Assembly (NCBI GenBank): GCA_963823675.1
Contig: CAWGMT010000011.1
Location: 868,001 to 932,000, forward strand
DNA length: 64,000 nucleotides
Reading direction: 5' to 3'
Source: CAWGMT01 sp963823675
GTDB taxonomy: Bacteria > Planctomycetota > Planctomycetia > Isosphaerales > Isosphaeraceae
A program made the translations under genes and the position numbers. The notes under the pieces were generated by a model. It saw nothing but the letters and a program-made list of their open reading frames with translations, did not search any database and was not told the origin of the DNA. This document shows, in pieces, positions 46,525-56,045 of the stretch. The stretch's first letter is position 1. Each line of letters opens with the position of its first letter.

Positions 46525-47097
46525 TTACGGACCGGTATCGGCCGGCAGGCGCTTCGGCAGGATCTCGCGCACAGGGCAGCGGAAGCCGGCAATGACGTCC
46601 TCGCCGGACAGTTCGTCGTCCTCTCTCAGCTCGCTCACCGAGCCGTCACGACGGAGGACCTTGACCTTGCGCAGCTCGGGATAGATCACCCAGACTAAGG
46701 GCACCTCGACCTTGCGGTAGTCATCCAGCTTTTCCTCGAGCGCTTCGACGAGGTCGTTGGGTGAGACCACTTCGACGGCCAGGTCGGGCGGGATCCTCAT
46801 CCAGCCTTTCGGCGCAACGTCTCCGGGCAAGCGGCCGGATCGGACGAAGGACACATCGGGCCTCCGAACCAGACCGGGCTCGTGGGGAAAGCACTGGTAG
46901 CCGTTGTCGGCCGGCCAGGTGATCCCCGAGTTGTGGTCGTCACAGAACCGATAGAGCCGAAAATAGAGTTTCCCCCCAACCAGACTCGATTCGGCTCCCA
47001 TATTCCGCTCCACCAACTGGCCTCCGACCAGCTCATAGGCACCGCCGTCGGGCATTGCCAGCAGGTCTTCGGGCGTATACGCGACGGCCGTGCTCAT
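46525..47097 (-). CDS. Uma2-family (PD-(D/E)XK) endonuclease-like protein
   Basis: A 190-residue Uma2 protein. The start MSTAVAYTPEDLLAMPDGG has the family's N-terminal pattern, with YELVGGQLVERNM next. Nuclease-fold residues are visible as VRRPDVSFVRSG (Asp) and PPDLAVEVVSPND (Glu). C-terminal YRKVEVPLVWVIYPELRKVK is typical. Uma2 proteins are numerous in planctomycetes and cyanobacteria, and their cellular role is not established. Three copies occur in this window (also 49246 and 55422). It lies just upstream of pdxA on the same strand. Confidence 0.85.
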   Translation of the reverse strand: MSTAVAYTPEDLLAMPDGGAYELVGGQLVERNMGAESSLVGGKLYFRLYRFCDDHNSGITWPADNGYQCFPHEPGLVRRPDVSFVRSGRLPGDVAPKGWMRIPPDLAVEVVSPNDLVEALEEKLDDYRKVEVPLVWVIYPELRKVKVLRRDGSVSELREDDELSGEDVIAGFRCPVREILPKRLPADTGP

Positions 47098-47375
47098 GGT
47101 AGGTCCCCGTGGATGGCATCGAACACCCCTCGATTCGACCGATTGTATCATCCGCTTAGTCGGGCGCCGACCCGGCCGAAGGAGCCTCCCTGACCCGTCA
47201 CCGTTCGGCCGGACCATCCTTGCCATGGATGATAGTTTGAACCCCGGACCTGATCCGTCGGGCGTAGTTGGGGTCGAATTTCGCTGACCGGGGCACTACT
47301 ATACAGTAGGTGATGGTCAACCGTCGGAACAGTCCAATCAACCGCCAACCGCGTCGGAGTGTCCGTGAGAACGCC

Positions 47376-49169
47376 ATGCTAAACCGAGCACTGAAGGATG
47401 AAGTCGTCTCGCGAATCTTGCCCAGCATCCGCACCCCCGCGCAATACGTCGGCGGCGAGCTGAACAGCGTCGCCCAGGACCATCGCAACACGCGGGGAAC
47501 GGTCTGTCTGGCATTTCCTGACACGTATTCCCTGGGCATGAGCCACCACGGTTTGCAGGTGCTCTACAGCTTGATGAACGAGGCGGGCTGGGCGTGCGAG
47601 CGGGCTTTCACCCCGCTCTTGGATTTTGAAGACGCCCTGCGGCGCCACGGCCTGCCCCTATATGGTCTCGAGACTTTTACACCGCTCAATCAATACGATG
47701 TGCTGGGCTTCTCGCTCCAGTACGAGGTCTGTTACACCAACGTGCTCACGATGCTCGACCTGGGCGGTATCCTGCTGCACGCGCTCGACCGCGGGCCCGA
47801 CGACACGCTGGTGATCGCCGGCGGGCCCGGTGCCCAGAACCCGGAGCTGCTCGCGCCCTTCATCGACCTTTTCGTGATCGGCGACGGCGAGCCGAGCCTG
47901 CCGGTCGTGTGTGCAATGTGGAAGGAAATGCAGGGCTCGGGCTTATCGCGCGACGACAAGCTGGCCCGGATCGCAGCGCAGACCACCTGGTCCTACGTCC
48001 CGCGGTTTTACGAGCCGATCTACCGCGAGGACGGCACGATCCTCGAGATTCATCGCACCCGCGACGACGTGCCCGCGGAGATCCGGCCGTGCGTGATTTC
48101 CGACCTGGAGGCAATCCCGCTGCCGAAGCGGCCGATCGTGCCCTATATCGAGACGGCGCACGACCGGATCGCGATCGAGATCATGCGCGGCTGCCCGTGG
48201 CAGTGCCGGTTTTGCCAGAGCACGGTCATCAAGCGCCCGCTGCGATATCGCACGGTCGAGACGATCGTCAGCGCCGCCCTCGAGAGCTACCAATCCACGG
48301 GCTACGACGAGATCAGCCTGCTCTCGCTTTCCACGAGCGACTATCCCGACTTCGAGCAGCTCGTGGCCCGGATGAGCGAGGTCTTCACGCCGCTGGGGGT
48401 CAAGATCTCGCTGCCGAGTTTGCGGATCACCGAGACGCTCAAGAAGATTCCCGCACTGCTGGCGGAGGGCCGGCGCAGCGGCCTGACATTGGCTCCCGAG
48501 GTGGCGCGCGACGACATGCGGGAACAGATCAAGAAGCCCATCGACAACCAGGACCTCTACGACGGCTGCGCCGAGGCGTTTCGCCGCGGCTGGCGGAAAG
48601 TCAAGCTTTACTTCATGTGCGGGCTGCCGGGCGAGCGGCCGGCCGACCTGGACGGCATCGTCGCGATGGCCGAGACGATCGCCCGGATCGGCAAGGACGT
48701 GACCGGCCGTTACGCCGAGGTTACCGCCAGCGTCTCGAACTTCATTCCCAAGCCGCACACGCCCTATCAGTGGAACGGCCTGCAAAGCCGCGGCTATCTC
48801 CAGTGGGCGCACCGCTATCTCCGCTCGAAAGTCAAGATCCGTTCGGTGACGATCAAGTGTCACGACATCGAGCGGAGCATGCTCGAAGGCATCTTGACCC
48901 GCGGCGACCGCCGGGTGGCACCCGCCCTGGAGGAAGCCTGGCGTCGTGGAGCGCGCCTCGACGCCTGGACCGAGCACTTCAAGCCCCGCCTCTGGTGGGA
49001 CACCTTCGCGGACCTCGGGATCGATGTTCCGTTCTACAGCCATCGCGAGCGGCCGATCGATGAGGTACTGCCCTGGGACCACATCCGCATCAAGTACGGC
49101 CGTGACTACCTGGCCAAGGAACAGAACCGCTCGGTCTTGCAGCTCGCGGCGATGGCCGGGGCGACGTGA
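47376..49169 (+). CDS. B12-binding-domain radical SAM protein (TIGR03960-like)
   Basis: A 597-residue protein. Residues 1-170 form a cobalamin-binding-like domain (FPDTYSLGMSHHGLQVLYSL, VIAGGPGAQNPELLAPFIDL with FVIGDGEP). The radical SAM cluster motif CxxxCxxC is EIMRGCPWQCRFCQS. Later segments EISLLSLSTSDYPDFEQL, SGLTLAPEVARDDMREQI and FIPKPHTPYQWNGLQ agree with the TIGR03960 family. The partner protein that follows in many bacteria (DUF2344) is absent; an Uma2 gene follows instead. The ATG at 47376 is where homology begins. Substrate not known. Confidence 0.88.
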   Translation: MLNRALKDEVVSRILPSIRTPAQYVGGELNSVAQDHRNTRGTVCLAFPDTYSLGMSHHGLQVLYSLMNEAGWACERAFTPLLDFEDALRRHGLPLYGLETFTPLNQYDVLGFSLQYEVCYTNVLTMLDLGGILLHALDRGPDDTLVIAGGPGAQNPELLAPFIDLFVIGDGEPSLPVVCAMWKEMQGSGLSRDDKLARIAAQTTWSYVPRFYEPIYREDGTILEIHRTRDDVPAEIRPCVISDLEAIPLPKRPIVPYIETAHDRIAIEIMRGCPWQCRFCQSTVIKRPLRYRTVETIVSAALESYQSTGYDEISLLSLSTSDYPDFEQLVARMSEVFTPLGVKISLPSLRITETLKKIPALLAEGRRSGLTLAPEVARDDMREQIKKPIDNQDLYDGCAEAFRRGWRKVKLYFMCGLPGERPADLDGIVAMAETIARIGKDVTGRYAEVTASVSNFIPKPHTPYQWNGLQSRGYLQWAHRYLRSKVKIRSVTIKCHDIERSMLEGILTRGDRRVAPALEEAWRRGARLDAWTEHFKPRLWWDTFADLGIDVPFYSHRERPIDEVLPWDHIRIKYGRDYLAKEQNRSVLQLAAMAGAT

Positions 49170-49245
49170 GGGGCCACGAGCCAGCAGATTCCAGATTTGA
49201 TCCTGGATCAGACACCACAGTGAGCGTTTTCCGAGGGGTTGAAAG

Positions 49246-49806
49246 ATGGCTACTGTAACTACGACCAGGCCGATGACGGCCGAGGAGTTCATGGCCGCGG
49301 ACCTGGGCGAAGGGAACTTCGAGCTCGTGCGAGGGGAGGTTGTCGAAGTGCCGCCAGCGATGCCGGAACATGGACGGCTTTGTGGCGATGCCTCCTACGT
49401 GCTTGAGACTTACGGCCGGCAGTCCGGCCGAGGCTTTGCGCTATCGAATGACTCAGCCGTGTTGACCGAACGGGACCCTGACACCGTTCGCGGCGCGGGT
49501 GTTTGCTTCTATAGCCACGCTCGGTGGCCCCGCTCCGAGGTCGGCACGCACCTGCCCCCCGTACCGCCCGACGTGGCCGTGGAAGTCGTCTCTCCTCGAA
49601 ATCGACCCGGCGAGCTCTTCAAGAAGATCTCGGAATACCTGACCTCGGGCGTCTCGCTGGTCTGGGTCATTTATCCGAAGCAGCGCTGCGTCGTGATTTA
49701 TCGTCCCGATGAAGCGGCTCCTTCCGTGCAGTACGAAGACCAGGTGCTGGAGAACCTCCCCGAGCTTCCTGGGTTCCGCTGCGCCGTCGCGGAATTCTTC
49801 GTCTAG
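49246..49806 (+). CDS. Uma2-family protein with altered active-site residue
   Basis: A 186-residue Uma2 protein (MTAEEFMAADLGEGNFELV, RDPDTVRGAGVCFYSHAR, PDVAVEVVSPRNRPGELFKK, VSLVWVIYPKQRCVVIY). In related proteins the PD-(D/E)XK aspartate follows DTVRGA; here it is Gly (GAG), which is one base from Asp. The Glu of VAVEVVSP is retained. It may be inactive, or the change may be a sequence error. It starts 76 bases after the radical SAM gene. Confidence 0.85.
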   Translation: MATVTTTRPMTAEEFMAADLGEGNFELVRGEVVEVPPAMPEHGRLCGDASYVLETYGRQSGRGFALSNDSAVLTERDPDTVRGAGVCFYSHARWPRSEVGTHLPPVPPDVAVEVVSPRNRPGELFKKISEYLTSGVSLVWVIYPKQRCVVIYRPDEAAPSVQYEDQVLENLPELPGFRCAVAEFFV

Positions 49807-49834
49807 CGCCGTGCCGAGGGCTCACCAATTCCCC

Positions 49835-51574
49835 ATGACCACCAAGCCTGGTGACGCGAGCGAACGACGCCCCCGCTGGCCATGGGTGATGCTCGGATTG
49901 GGCTTGGTCTGGACGGTCTTGATCCGCGTCCCGCTCGTACTCAACGCCAACGATCACCTCGATAGCGACCTGGCCGTCGACGGCTTGACTCTGCTCGACG
50001 CCTGTGGCGGCCACTGGCGCTGGCATTTCCCGGGCACGCCCCACATCGGCATTCTGCCCCTCTTGCTTTCGTATCCGCAGGCTCTCTTCTGGGGTGCCAA
50101 TGCGATCACTCTGGTCAGTGGTGGAACGATCATCTGGGTGTTGGTCGTGGCCTCCACGTTTTGGCTGGCCTGGAAGGTGTTCGGTCTCGAGGTCGCGGGC
50201 TGGGCAATCGTTCCGTTGGTCTTCTCATCGCTGGGCACGATCTGGCTGTCGGGGCGGATCACGGGGGGCCATCTGCTGACCGTGGTCTGGCACACTGTCG
50301 CGTTTCTGGCTCTGTACAGTTGTCTGAACCGTGGCGGCTGGGCACGCGCTGCGATCCTGGGTCTGTGGTGCGGCTTGGGCCTTTATCTCGACGCCATGTT
50401 CGCATTCACACTGGCGGGCCTGATCCCGGCGGCAACATTGGCCTGGTTCCACGGCGGCCGTTCCAGGGCCGGCGTCGGTCTGGCCGCCGTGTTCCTGGGG
50501 GCGCTCCTGGCGGGCCTCGCGCCGCGCGCGATCGGCCGGCTGGTCGATCCGTATGATGCCTATCCGTCTCAATTCGCACTCACCCTGGAGCAGGGCCCAG
50601 TCATCGAGCACATCCGACTGCTGGCTTTGCACTGCCTGCCCCGGCTGGTGGCGGGCACCGAGCTTTATACCTTCGGGGAGATTGCCGGCGAGAACGATGG
50701 TGGTGGCGGGCGGCTCCCTTCCTGGTTGTCCGCGCGAAACGGTCTTTCCGCAATGCCGCCCGCACGGGAATGGGTCGCGGTCCTGTTGCTTGTCGTGTTT
50801 CTGGTCGGAGTCATTCGGCTGGCGCGCGATCCCGGGCGCTCCGCCGACTTGCCTCGAGTCGCGGTTGGTCGCGGCTTACTGCTGTCGGCGCTCTTGATCG
50901 TCGTCGCATTTGTGGTGAACCGCAACATTTTCAACTCGGACAACTATCGTTACTTGATTTATCTGTTGAGCTGCTGGGCATTAGGCCTCGGGCTGCTCGC
51001 CCGAGACCTGGCGCAGCGGGGGCTGCCGGGCCGCGTGACGGCCTGGATCACGACCGCGATCCTGGCCGCGCTGATGACCGCTGCGACATTCCATTGGTAT
51101 CGCGACACGAGACATTATCTCGACGAGAAGGGGAGGCCGGTCATGTTGCGGCCGCCCCCCTGGTCCGAGTTGATTGTTCGAGGCCGGTCCATCGCTGCGG
51201 GTCGTCCGGGCGTCAAGCCCGAGGGATTTGACGTGCCCTCGGACGTGACTCACGTTTTTGGAGGGTACTGGGACGTCTATCGGATGGCTTTCCTGTCGGC
51301 GGGGCGAGTCGTCGGGATTCCGTACCCGATGTATCCCAACCGCTTCCCCGGCTGGTCGCGCGGGCTGGGGAACAATCTGGGGAAGTTGCTGGTACTCCAA
51401 CCGCGGGAGGAGTCGAGCAGGGGGGGAAAGCCGGCCGCAAGCTCGGCTGGAGGCAGGCGGGCCGTATTCTTGTCCGCCAACCGGATTGACTGGCGGCCCG
51501 CTTTCAAGACAGTCTGGAATGCGGATGGGCGCCCCCCCGCCGAAATCAATGATCTTCGGGTGGTCGTCCCGTAA
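49835..51574 (+). CDS. Large polytopic membrane protein, GT39/PMT-like
   Basis: A 579-residue membrane protein with about 11 helices (WVMLGLGLVWTVLIRVPLVL, WAIVPLVFSSLGTIWLSGRI, VAVLLLVVFLVGVIRLARD). An acidic pair early in the first loop (NANDHLDSDLAVDGL) is the position where GT-C glycosyltransferases carry catalytic Asp. It is followed by an extracytoplasmic C-terminal domain. GT-C fold is likely, but no sugar donor or acceptor can be assigned. It starts 28 bases after the Uma2 gene and is followed by the YfhO-like gene. Confidence 0.7.
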   Translation: MTTKPGDASERRPRWPWVMLGLGLVWTVLIRVPLVLNANDHLDSDLAVDGLTLLDACGGHWRWHFPGTPHIGILPLLLSYPQALFWGANAITLVSGGTIIWVLVVASTFWLAWKVFGLEVAGWAIVPLVFSSLGTIWLSGRITGGHLLTVVWHTVAFLALYSCLNRGGWARAAILGLWCGLGLYLDAMFAFTLAGLIPAATLAWFHGGRSRAGVGLAAVFLGALLAGLAPRAIGRLVDPYDAYPSQFALTLEQGPVIEHIRLLALHCLPRLVAGTELYTFGEIAGENDGGGGRLPSWLSARNGLSAMPPAREWVAVLLLVVFLVGVIRLARDPGRSADLPRVAVGRGLLLSALLIVVAFVVNRNIFNSDNYRYLIYLLSCWALGLGLLARDLAQRGLPGRVTAWITTAILAALMTAATFHWYRDTRHYLDEKGRPVMLRPPPWSELIVRGRSIAAGRPGVKPEGFDVPSDVTHVFGGYWDVYRMAFLSAGRVVGIPYPMYPNRFPGWSRGLGNNLGKLLVLQPREESSRGGKPAASSAGGRRAVFLSANRIDWRPAFKTVWNADGRPPAEINDLRVVVP

Positions 51575-51597
51575 CCGGAGCTCGCGAGGCGCCGACC

Positions 51598-54168
51598 GTG
51601 TCCAATGGCCTGACCGAGACGACCAGACAACCAAGCTGGGACATCGACCGTCCACCGTGGGGATGGAAAGACCTCCTCGCGCTTGGAATCTGGACCAGCG
51701 CGATCGTTCTCTTCTTCTGGGACGCCGTCAGCCTGAAGCGGGCCCTTTTCTACTTCGACATCACCGAGATCAATTATCCGTATCGCGCGTTCTTCGCCGA
51801 GGAGCTGCGGGCCGGCCGGTTCTCGCGCTGGTTCCCCGGGCTCTATTGCGGCCTGCCGCTCTATAGCGAAAGCCAGGCTGGATATCTACACCCGTTCAAA
51901 TACTTGTTGTATCCCTGGCTGCCGGCGTGGCAGGCATTCAACCTCGATACGGTGCTCTCGATCTGGCTGACCGGTACGGGCACTTACCTCTGGCTGCGAC
52001 GGCACGTCGCGCAGGCCGCGGCTCTGACCGGCTGCGCCGTCTTCGGCCTGAGCGGATTCATGTGGGCGCATCTGATTCACACGAGCATGGTCAACGCGCT
52101 GGCGAGCGTGCCGTTTGTGATCTGGGGCCTGGAGAGCTCCTGGTCTTCTGGGCGCTGGCGCGGGGCGGTGCTCGGAGCGCTGGCCTTGGCGTGTCAGGTC
52201 TTCGCGGGCCACCTTCAGGACACCCTGCTGACGGCGCTTCTGGTCGGTTTCTACGGTGTTTACCGCGCCGCGACCGAGCGCGGGCCGGGCCGGCGCGCCC
52301 GAGCCCTTGCCATGTCTCTGGCTCTTGTCGGGCTCGGAGGTTTGTTCTCGGCCGTTCAGTGGGTTCCCTCCAAGGAGCTGCTCGATCGCTCTCCGCGCGC
52401 CGGAGGCCTGAGCTGGGAAGATCTGACGTTCGCCTCGTGGCACCCCGAGCTGCTGCCGACCTTGGTGGTGCGCGAAGCCTACGGCACCCGGGCCCGCGAC
52501 ACCGACTGGATGGACGGCTACTACCCCTACCACGAGATGAACGCCTACATGGGCCTGATCGCCATGGGGCTGGCGGTGGTCGGCGCTGGCGGCATCGGCC
52601 AGCGCGACCGCTGGACCAATTTCTGGTTGTTGCTCGCCGGCGTGGGCGGCATACTCATGCTGGGCCGGTTTACCTGGTTGTTTGACTACGCGCATCGGGT
52701 CCCGATTCTGGGCAGCTCACGCGAACCGGTAAGGTTCCACCTCTGGGTTTCGCTGGGCGTGGCCGCGCTTGCGGCCGTGGGAGTCGAGCGGCTTTCGCGC
52801 CCTGGCGTCGTCTCGTTGCGCGGCGCGCTCTACCTGGCCTGGGTCCTGGTCGCTTTGTCGATTCCGATCATGTTTTTGATTTACACACCGGTCTGGGCAA
52901 CGCCCAGGCGTTGGAACCAGCCCGTTCATCTGGCCCGCTTCGCCTGGCTGGGCCGAGAGCTTCTGATGGCGACATCTCGCACGGCGCTGCTGACGGCGGC
53001 GGGGTTCTGCGCCGCGCTCTGGGCTGTGCGAACCCAGAATCCAGCCCGTCGAGCCCGTCGCGCGGCCATTTTGCCACTCCTGGTGATCGCCGACCTCCTG
53101 GGAGCCCACATCGCCGATGTTCCCACGGTCGATCCCACCTACTGGACCAACCCGCCTCCCTCGGCTAAACGTCTGAAGGCGGCCGCCGATTTCGGCCGCG
53201 TCTTCGGCGTGGCCGACAAGAGCGCCGGCGAGCCGGGATACGCGTCGGAAAAGGTCAACTTTCTACCGGTCCGCGACACCTTGGATTGGAGCCTCGCTCC
53301 GGTCTGGCACCTCGCCTCGTCGAACGGAAACACACCGATGATCTCGAGCCGCGTGGTCGACTACACCGATAACGCGATGGTCGGCAGGGGGCGTTTTGAT
53401 CTCGAGGGCGTCACGCATATCGTGACCAGCCGCAGGCAGCGGGCCCTGTTCGCGAATCTGCCTCACCAGCAAGCGGGTTCGGCGCTGATCTTTCGCAATC
53501 ACAAAGCCCTGCCGCGCGCCCGGTTGGCTGGCAAGCCGGTCTACGCTTTGAACCAATCCGACGCCGTCGCCGCTCTCGATCGCTTGACCAAGGAGAATAC
53601 GCTCCTCGACCACGCGATCGTGGAGGACCCTACCCGCCCCTTGCCGGCCGATGCATCCGGCTCGGGAACCGCCCGGATCGTGACCGACCTCCCCGAGCGC
53701 GTGGTGGTCGAAGTCAAGGCGGAGGGGCCGGCCTATCTGGTTCTGGCCGACACGTTCGACCCGGGCTGGTCGGCGACCGTCGACGGCCAGCCGGCAGCGA
53801 TCAGGCCCGCCTACATCGCCTTCCGGGCCGTTTACCTGCCAGGGGGCGGCCACACCGTGGTTTTCACGTACCGACCGGCAGGCTTCGAGCTAGGCCTTTG
53901 GCTCTCGTGTTTCGGGATCTCGCTGGGTCTCTTCTTCTGGTTTCTCCCGGCAAGCGCGCTGCCGCTCGCGCCCGATCACGCTGCGCTCGACTGGCCGCCG
54001 CGCTGGCGGATTTGGTTTTTCGGGGCGCTCGGAGCGATCGTCTTGACCTCGACGATAACCGTGCGCGACGGACATCCCGCCCTCCAGAGCCGATGGCGCA
54101 ACAGCTTCCACACCTTCACGTGGGGAGCAGGCATCGAGGCCATGCACCAGCCGAGGGCGAAACCATAG
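51598..54168 (+). CDS. YfhO-family membrane protein
   Basis: An 856-residue protein with about 12-13 membrane helices and a large C-terminal soluble part. The start is GTG. The N-terminal YFDITEINYPYRAFFAEELR and FPGLYCGLPLYSESQAGYLH followed by PFKYLLYP are typical of YfhO-like proteins, which are implicated in glycosylation of surface polymers. The DLTFASWHPELLP and VREAYGTRARDTDWMDGYYP loops are between helices. The C-terminal LVLADTFDPGWSATVDGQPA segment is diagnostic of the family. Acts in the cytoplasmic membrane. Likely functions with the preceding GT-C-like protein in envelope polysaccharide assembly. Confidence 0.85.
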   Translation: MSNGLTETTRQPSWDIDRPPWGWKDLLALGIWTSAIVLFFWDAVSLKRALFYFDITEINYPYRAFFAEELRAGRFSRWFPGLYCGLPLYSESQAGYLHPFKYLLYPWLPAWQAFNLDTVLSIWLTGTGTYLWLRRHVAQAAALTGCAVFGLSGFMWAHLIHTSMVNALASVPFVIWGLESSWSSGRWRGAVLGALALACQVFAGHLQDTLLTALLVGFYGVYRAATERGPGRRARALAMSLALVGLGGLFSAVQWVPSKELLDRSPRAGGLSWEDLTFASWHPELLPTLVVREAYGTRARDTDWMDGYYPYHEMNAYMGLIAMGLAVVGAGGIGQRDRWTNFWLLLAGVGGILMLGRFTWLFDYAHRVPILGSSREPVRFHLWVSLGVAALAAVGVERLSRPGVVSLRGALYLAWVLVALSIPIMFLIYTPVWATPRRWNQPVHLARFAWLGRELLMATSRTALLTAAGFCAALWAVRTQNPARRARRAAILPLLVIADLLGAHIADVPTVDPTYWTNPPPSAKRLKAAADFGRVFGVADKSAGEPGYASEKVNFLPVRDTLDWSLAPVWHLASSNGNTPMISSRVVDYTDNAMVGRGRFDLEGVTHIVTSRRQRALFANLPHQQAGSALIFRNHKALPRARLAGKPVYALNQSDAVAALDRLTKENTLLDHAIVEDPTRPLPADASGSGTARIVTDLPERVVVEVKAEGPAYLVLADTFDPGWSATVDGQPAAIRPAYIAFRAVYLPGGGHTVVFTYRPAGFELGLWLSCFGISLGLFFWFLPASALPLAPDHAALDWPPRWRIWFFGALGAIVLTSTITVRDGHPALQSRWRNSFHTFTWGAGIEAMHQPRAKP

Positions 54169-54349
54169 GAAGATTCGATCCGCAGCGCGTCGGCGCCAGG
54201 GATTGACAGAATTCGCGTCCGTCATACTCGGCCGCGGCGAAGAATTCTCGAATCCTTCCAACCAGGGAAAGCATCGAACGACACGGAAGGAATTCCGACT
54301 CCGGAATTTGCCAGACCTTGGCCTTACGAGCTCTCCAGAACTTCCACGA

Positions 54350-54625
54350 TCAACCTTCCGCCAGCAGCGAGTCGGCTTCGGCCAGCACCTGGTCGAGGGT
54401 GTGTCCAACCCCTGCCGCGATCTCCTTCTCGCCCCTGGCCAGCATGAGCAGGAGTTCGCGCTCGGCTTCAGACCGCTCGTACGCGTCGAGGCTCATCAAG
54501 ACGGCCGTCGCGCGCCCCCTTTGCGTGATGAAAAGCGGCTTGCTCGACTTCTTCAGGCCCTTCAGGACACGGGCAGCGCCCTGTCTCAGATCGGATACGG
54601 GAACGATCGGGGGAACCTTGGCCAT
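54350..54625 (-). CDS. Phd/YefM-type antitoxin, orphan
   Basis: A 91-residue protein: PIVPVSDLRQGAARVLKGLK, PLFITQRGRATAVLMSLDAY and a C-terminal helix (EKEIAAGVGHTLDQVLAEAD). This is the Phd/YefM DNA-binding antitoxin pattern. ATG at 54625 follows GGAGGT. A ParE/RelE-like toxin normally follows; downstream only a short sequence (VEVLESS and a stop) is open, so the toxin seems lost. Confidence 0.85.
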   Translation of the reverse strand: MAKVPPIVPVSDLRQGAARVLKGLKKSSKPLFITQRGRATAVLMSLDAYERSEAERELLLMLARGEKEIAAGVGHTLDQVLAEADSLLAEG

Positions 54626-54668
54626 TGAAAGTACCTCCAAGAGTATTTTTATATAGTACAGCCTGAGG

Positions 54669-55175
54669 TCAACTAATGCCAGGGTTCGACCGGAAGCGGG
54701 AACGTGAGGTGCTGCGCAAAGGGCTTGGGTCGAATCCGGGGTCGCGAGGTCTCAGTACGCTACTCGTCGGCGAATTGTTGCGCGACGCGGGATCCGCACC
54801 AAATGGAGCTGCGAGGATCGCGCTCCTCGAGGAGGCGAGACAGGTCTTGCTTGCCGTAATGCCCCCAATCGAGACCGATGCCGCGGCTGACCCCGGGCGA
54901 AGCGGAAGCGTGCTGAACCAAGCCGAGGTTTTCTCCAGGCTCGCGGCATGCGACCTGGCGTTGGGAAGGGTTGACGTGGACACTTCGTCGTAAAGAAAGT
55001 GCAGCCGAATGAGCCCTGGCGCCTCGCCGCTTTCGAAGTGGCAACTTACGGCGTCGCGGACATTCGCCTGGAGCTCCTGCCAGTCATTGGCTTCGGTGAA
55101 GATCGACGCTCCCAGTGCCCGTGCCGTGTAACCCCCTTCGTGCGACTCTTCGACGAGCAAGATGATCTCGCTCAT
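54669..55175 (-). CDS. HicB-like antitoxin with abnormal C-terminal extension
   Basis: The first ~70 residues are HicB-like: MSEIILLVEESHEGGYTARA, EANDWQELQANVRDAVSCHF and APGLIRLHFLYDEV. Family members usually stop there and a HicA toxin follows. Here the frame stays open for another ~100 residues of Ser/Arg-rich sequence without family resemblance, antisense to the possible protein fragment at 54676-54993. The natural 3' end and HicA were therefore probably replaced by other DNA. ATG at 55175 begins exactly at the conserved domain. Confidence 0.55.
   Translation of the reverse strand: MSEIILLVEESHEGGYTARALGASIFTEANDWQELQANVRDAVSCHFESGEAPGLIRLHFLYDEVSTSTLPNARSHAASLEKTSAWFSTLPLRPGSAAASVSIGGITASKTCLASSRSAILAAPFGADPASRNNSPTSSVLRPRDPGFDPSPLRSTSRSRFRSNPGIS
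54676..54993 (+). CDS. Possible fragment of a helical (TPR-like) protein
   Basis: A 105-residue frame with ARIALLEEARQVLLAVMPPI and GSVLNQAEVFSRLAACDLAL, amphipathic helices that look like genuine coding sequence. It ends abruptly after GRVDVDTSS, where it meets the antisense HicB-like gene. I do not recognise a family; it may be a broken piece of a larger protein. The two genes cannot both be intact over this interval. Confidence 0.35.
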   Translation: MPGFDRKREREVLRKGLGSNPGSRGLSTLLVGELLRDAGSAPNGAARIALLEEARQVLLAVMPPIETDAAADPGRSGSVLNQAEVFSRLAACDLALGRVDVDTSS

Positions 55176-55421
55176 AAAGAATGCTGCCGCCGTTGCCGTC
55201 GAGTCTCTGATCCGAGCAAATGCATAATATCCCCGTGTGGTGCGTCTGGCAATGGACGGCGAATCCGGGAGGGAGACACGCGTATCCCACGTCCACATTC
55301 CGCCCAGATTGTGGTATCATCCCGCAAGACATCCCTCGGTGTTCGAGGGTGAGCCGAAGCCCGAAACCGTGTGAACAACCGTGAGAAGGCATGACCCTGG
55401 ACGCCTTTGGGAACGAGCATC

Positions 55422-56018
55422 ATGTCCACGATCACACCTACACAGCAGAGCGTGCTTGAGCCCCTCGCATCGCCCGTCTTATACCGAATCACAGTCGACC
55501 AATATGAGCGTATGACGGATGTGTTGAATGATGCACGCGTGGAACTGATCGACGGCTACCTGGTGAAGAAGATGAGCAAGAAGCCACCCCACATCTGGAC
55601 TGTCACCGCGGTTCGCAGGGCACTGGCGGCATTACTGCCGCCCGGATGGTCATGGCGGAAAGAGGACCCGGTACGGATCCCCGACTTCGACGAGCCCGAG
55701 CCGGACGTGGCGATCGTCCGGGGCACCGACGAGGATTACCGCAACCGGATTCCCGAGCCAAACGACGTGGCGCTCCTGGTGGAGGTCACCGAAACAACGC
55801 AAGATCGCGATCGGTGTGAGAAGCTGGCGGCCTATGCCAGGGGCCGCATTCCGGTGTACTGGATCGTCGACTTGATCGCCCGAAGAGTTGAGGTCTACAC
55901 TGAGCCGGCGCCGGATGGTTACGCGCGCCGCGAGGATTTCGCGTCCGGCAGCGACGTCCCGGTCATGATCGACGGCGTCGAGGTCGGCCGGATCGCCGTA
56001 GCCGCAATCCTGGGGTGA
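55422..56018 (+). CDS. Uma2-family (PD-(D/E)XK) endonuclease-like protein
   Basis: A 198-residue Uma2 protein: ITVDQYERMTDVLNDARVEL, DGYLVKKMSKKPPHIWTV, PDFDEPEPDVAIVRGTDEDY (active-site Asp) and VALLVEVTETTQDRDRCEKL (Glu). C-terminal IPVYWIVDLIARRVEVYTEP is typical. ATG at 55422 is preferred over one five codons earlier. It precedes the amidohydrolase by 27 bases on the same strand. Confidence 0.85.
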   Translation: MSTITPTQQSVLEPLASPVLYRITVDQYERMTDVLNDARVELIDGYLVKKMSKKPPHIWTVTAVRRALAALLPPGWSWRKEDPVRIPDFDEPEPDVAIVRGTDEDYRNRIPEPNDVALLVEVTETTQDRDRCEKLAAYARGRIPVYWIVDLIARRVEVYTEPAPDGYARREDFASGSDVPVMIDGVEVGRIAVAAILG

Positions 56019-56045
56019 TGACGGTATCTTCAAGGAGCTGCACCG

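Noticed and set aside
47943..49292. Long minus-strand open frame antisense to the radical SAM gene
   Set aside because: Typical high-GC antisense frame; the plus-strand protein has the cluster motif and full family similarity.
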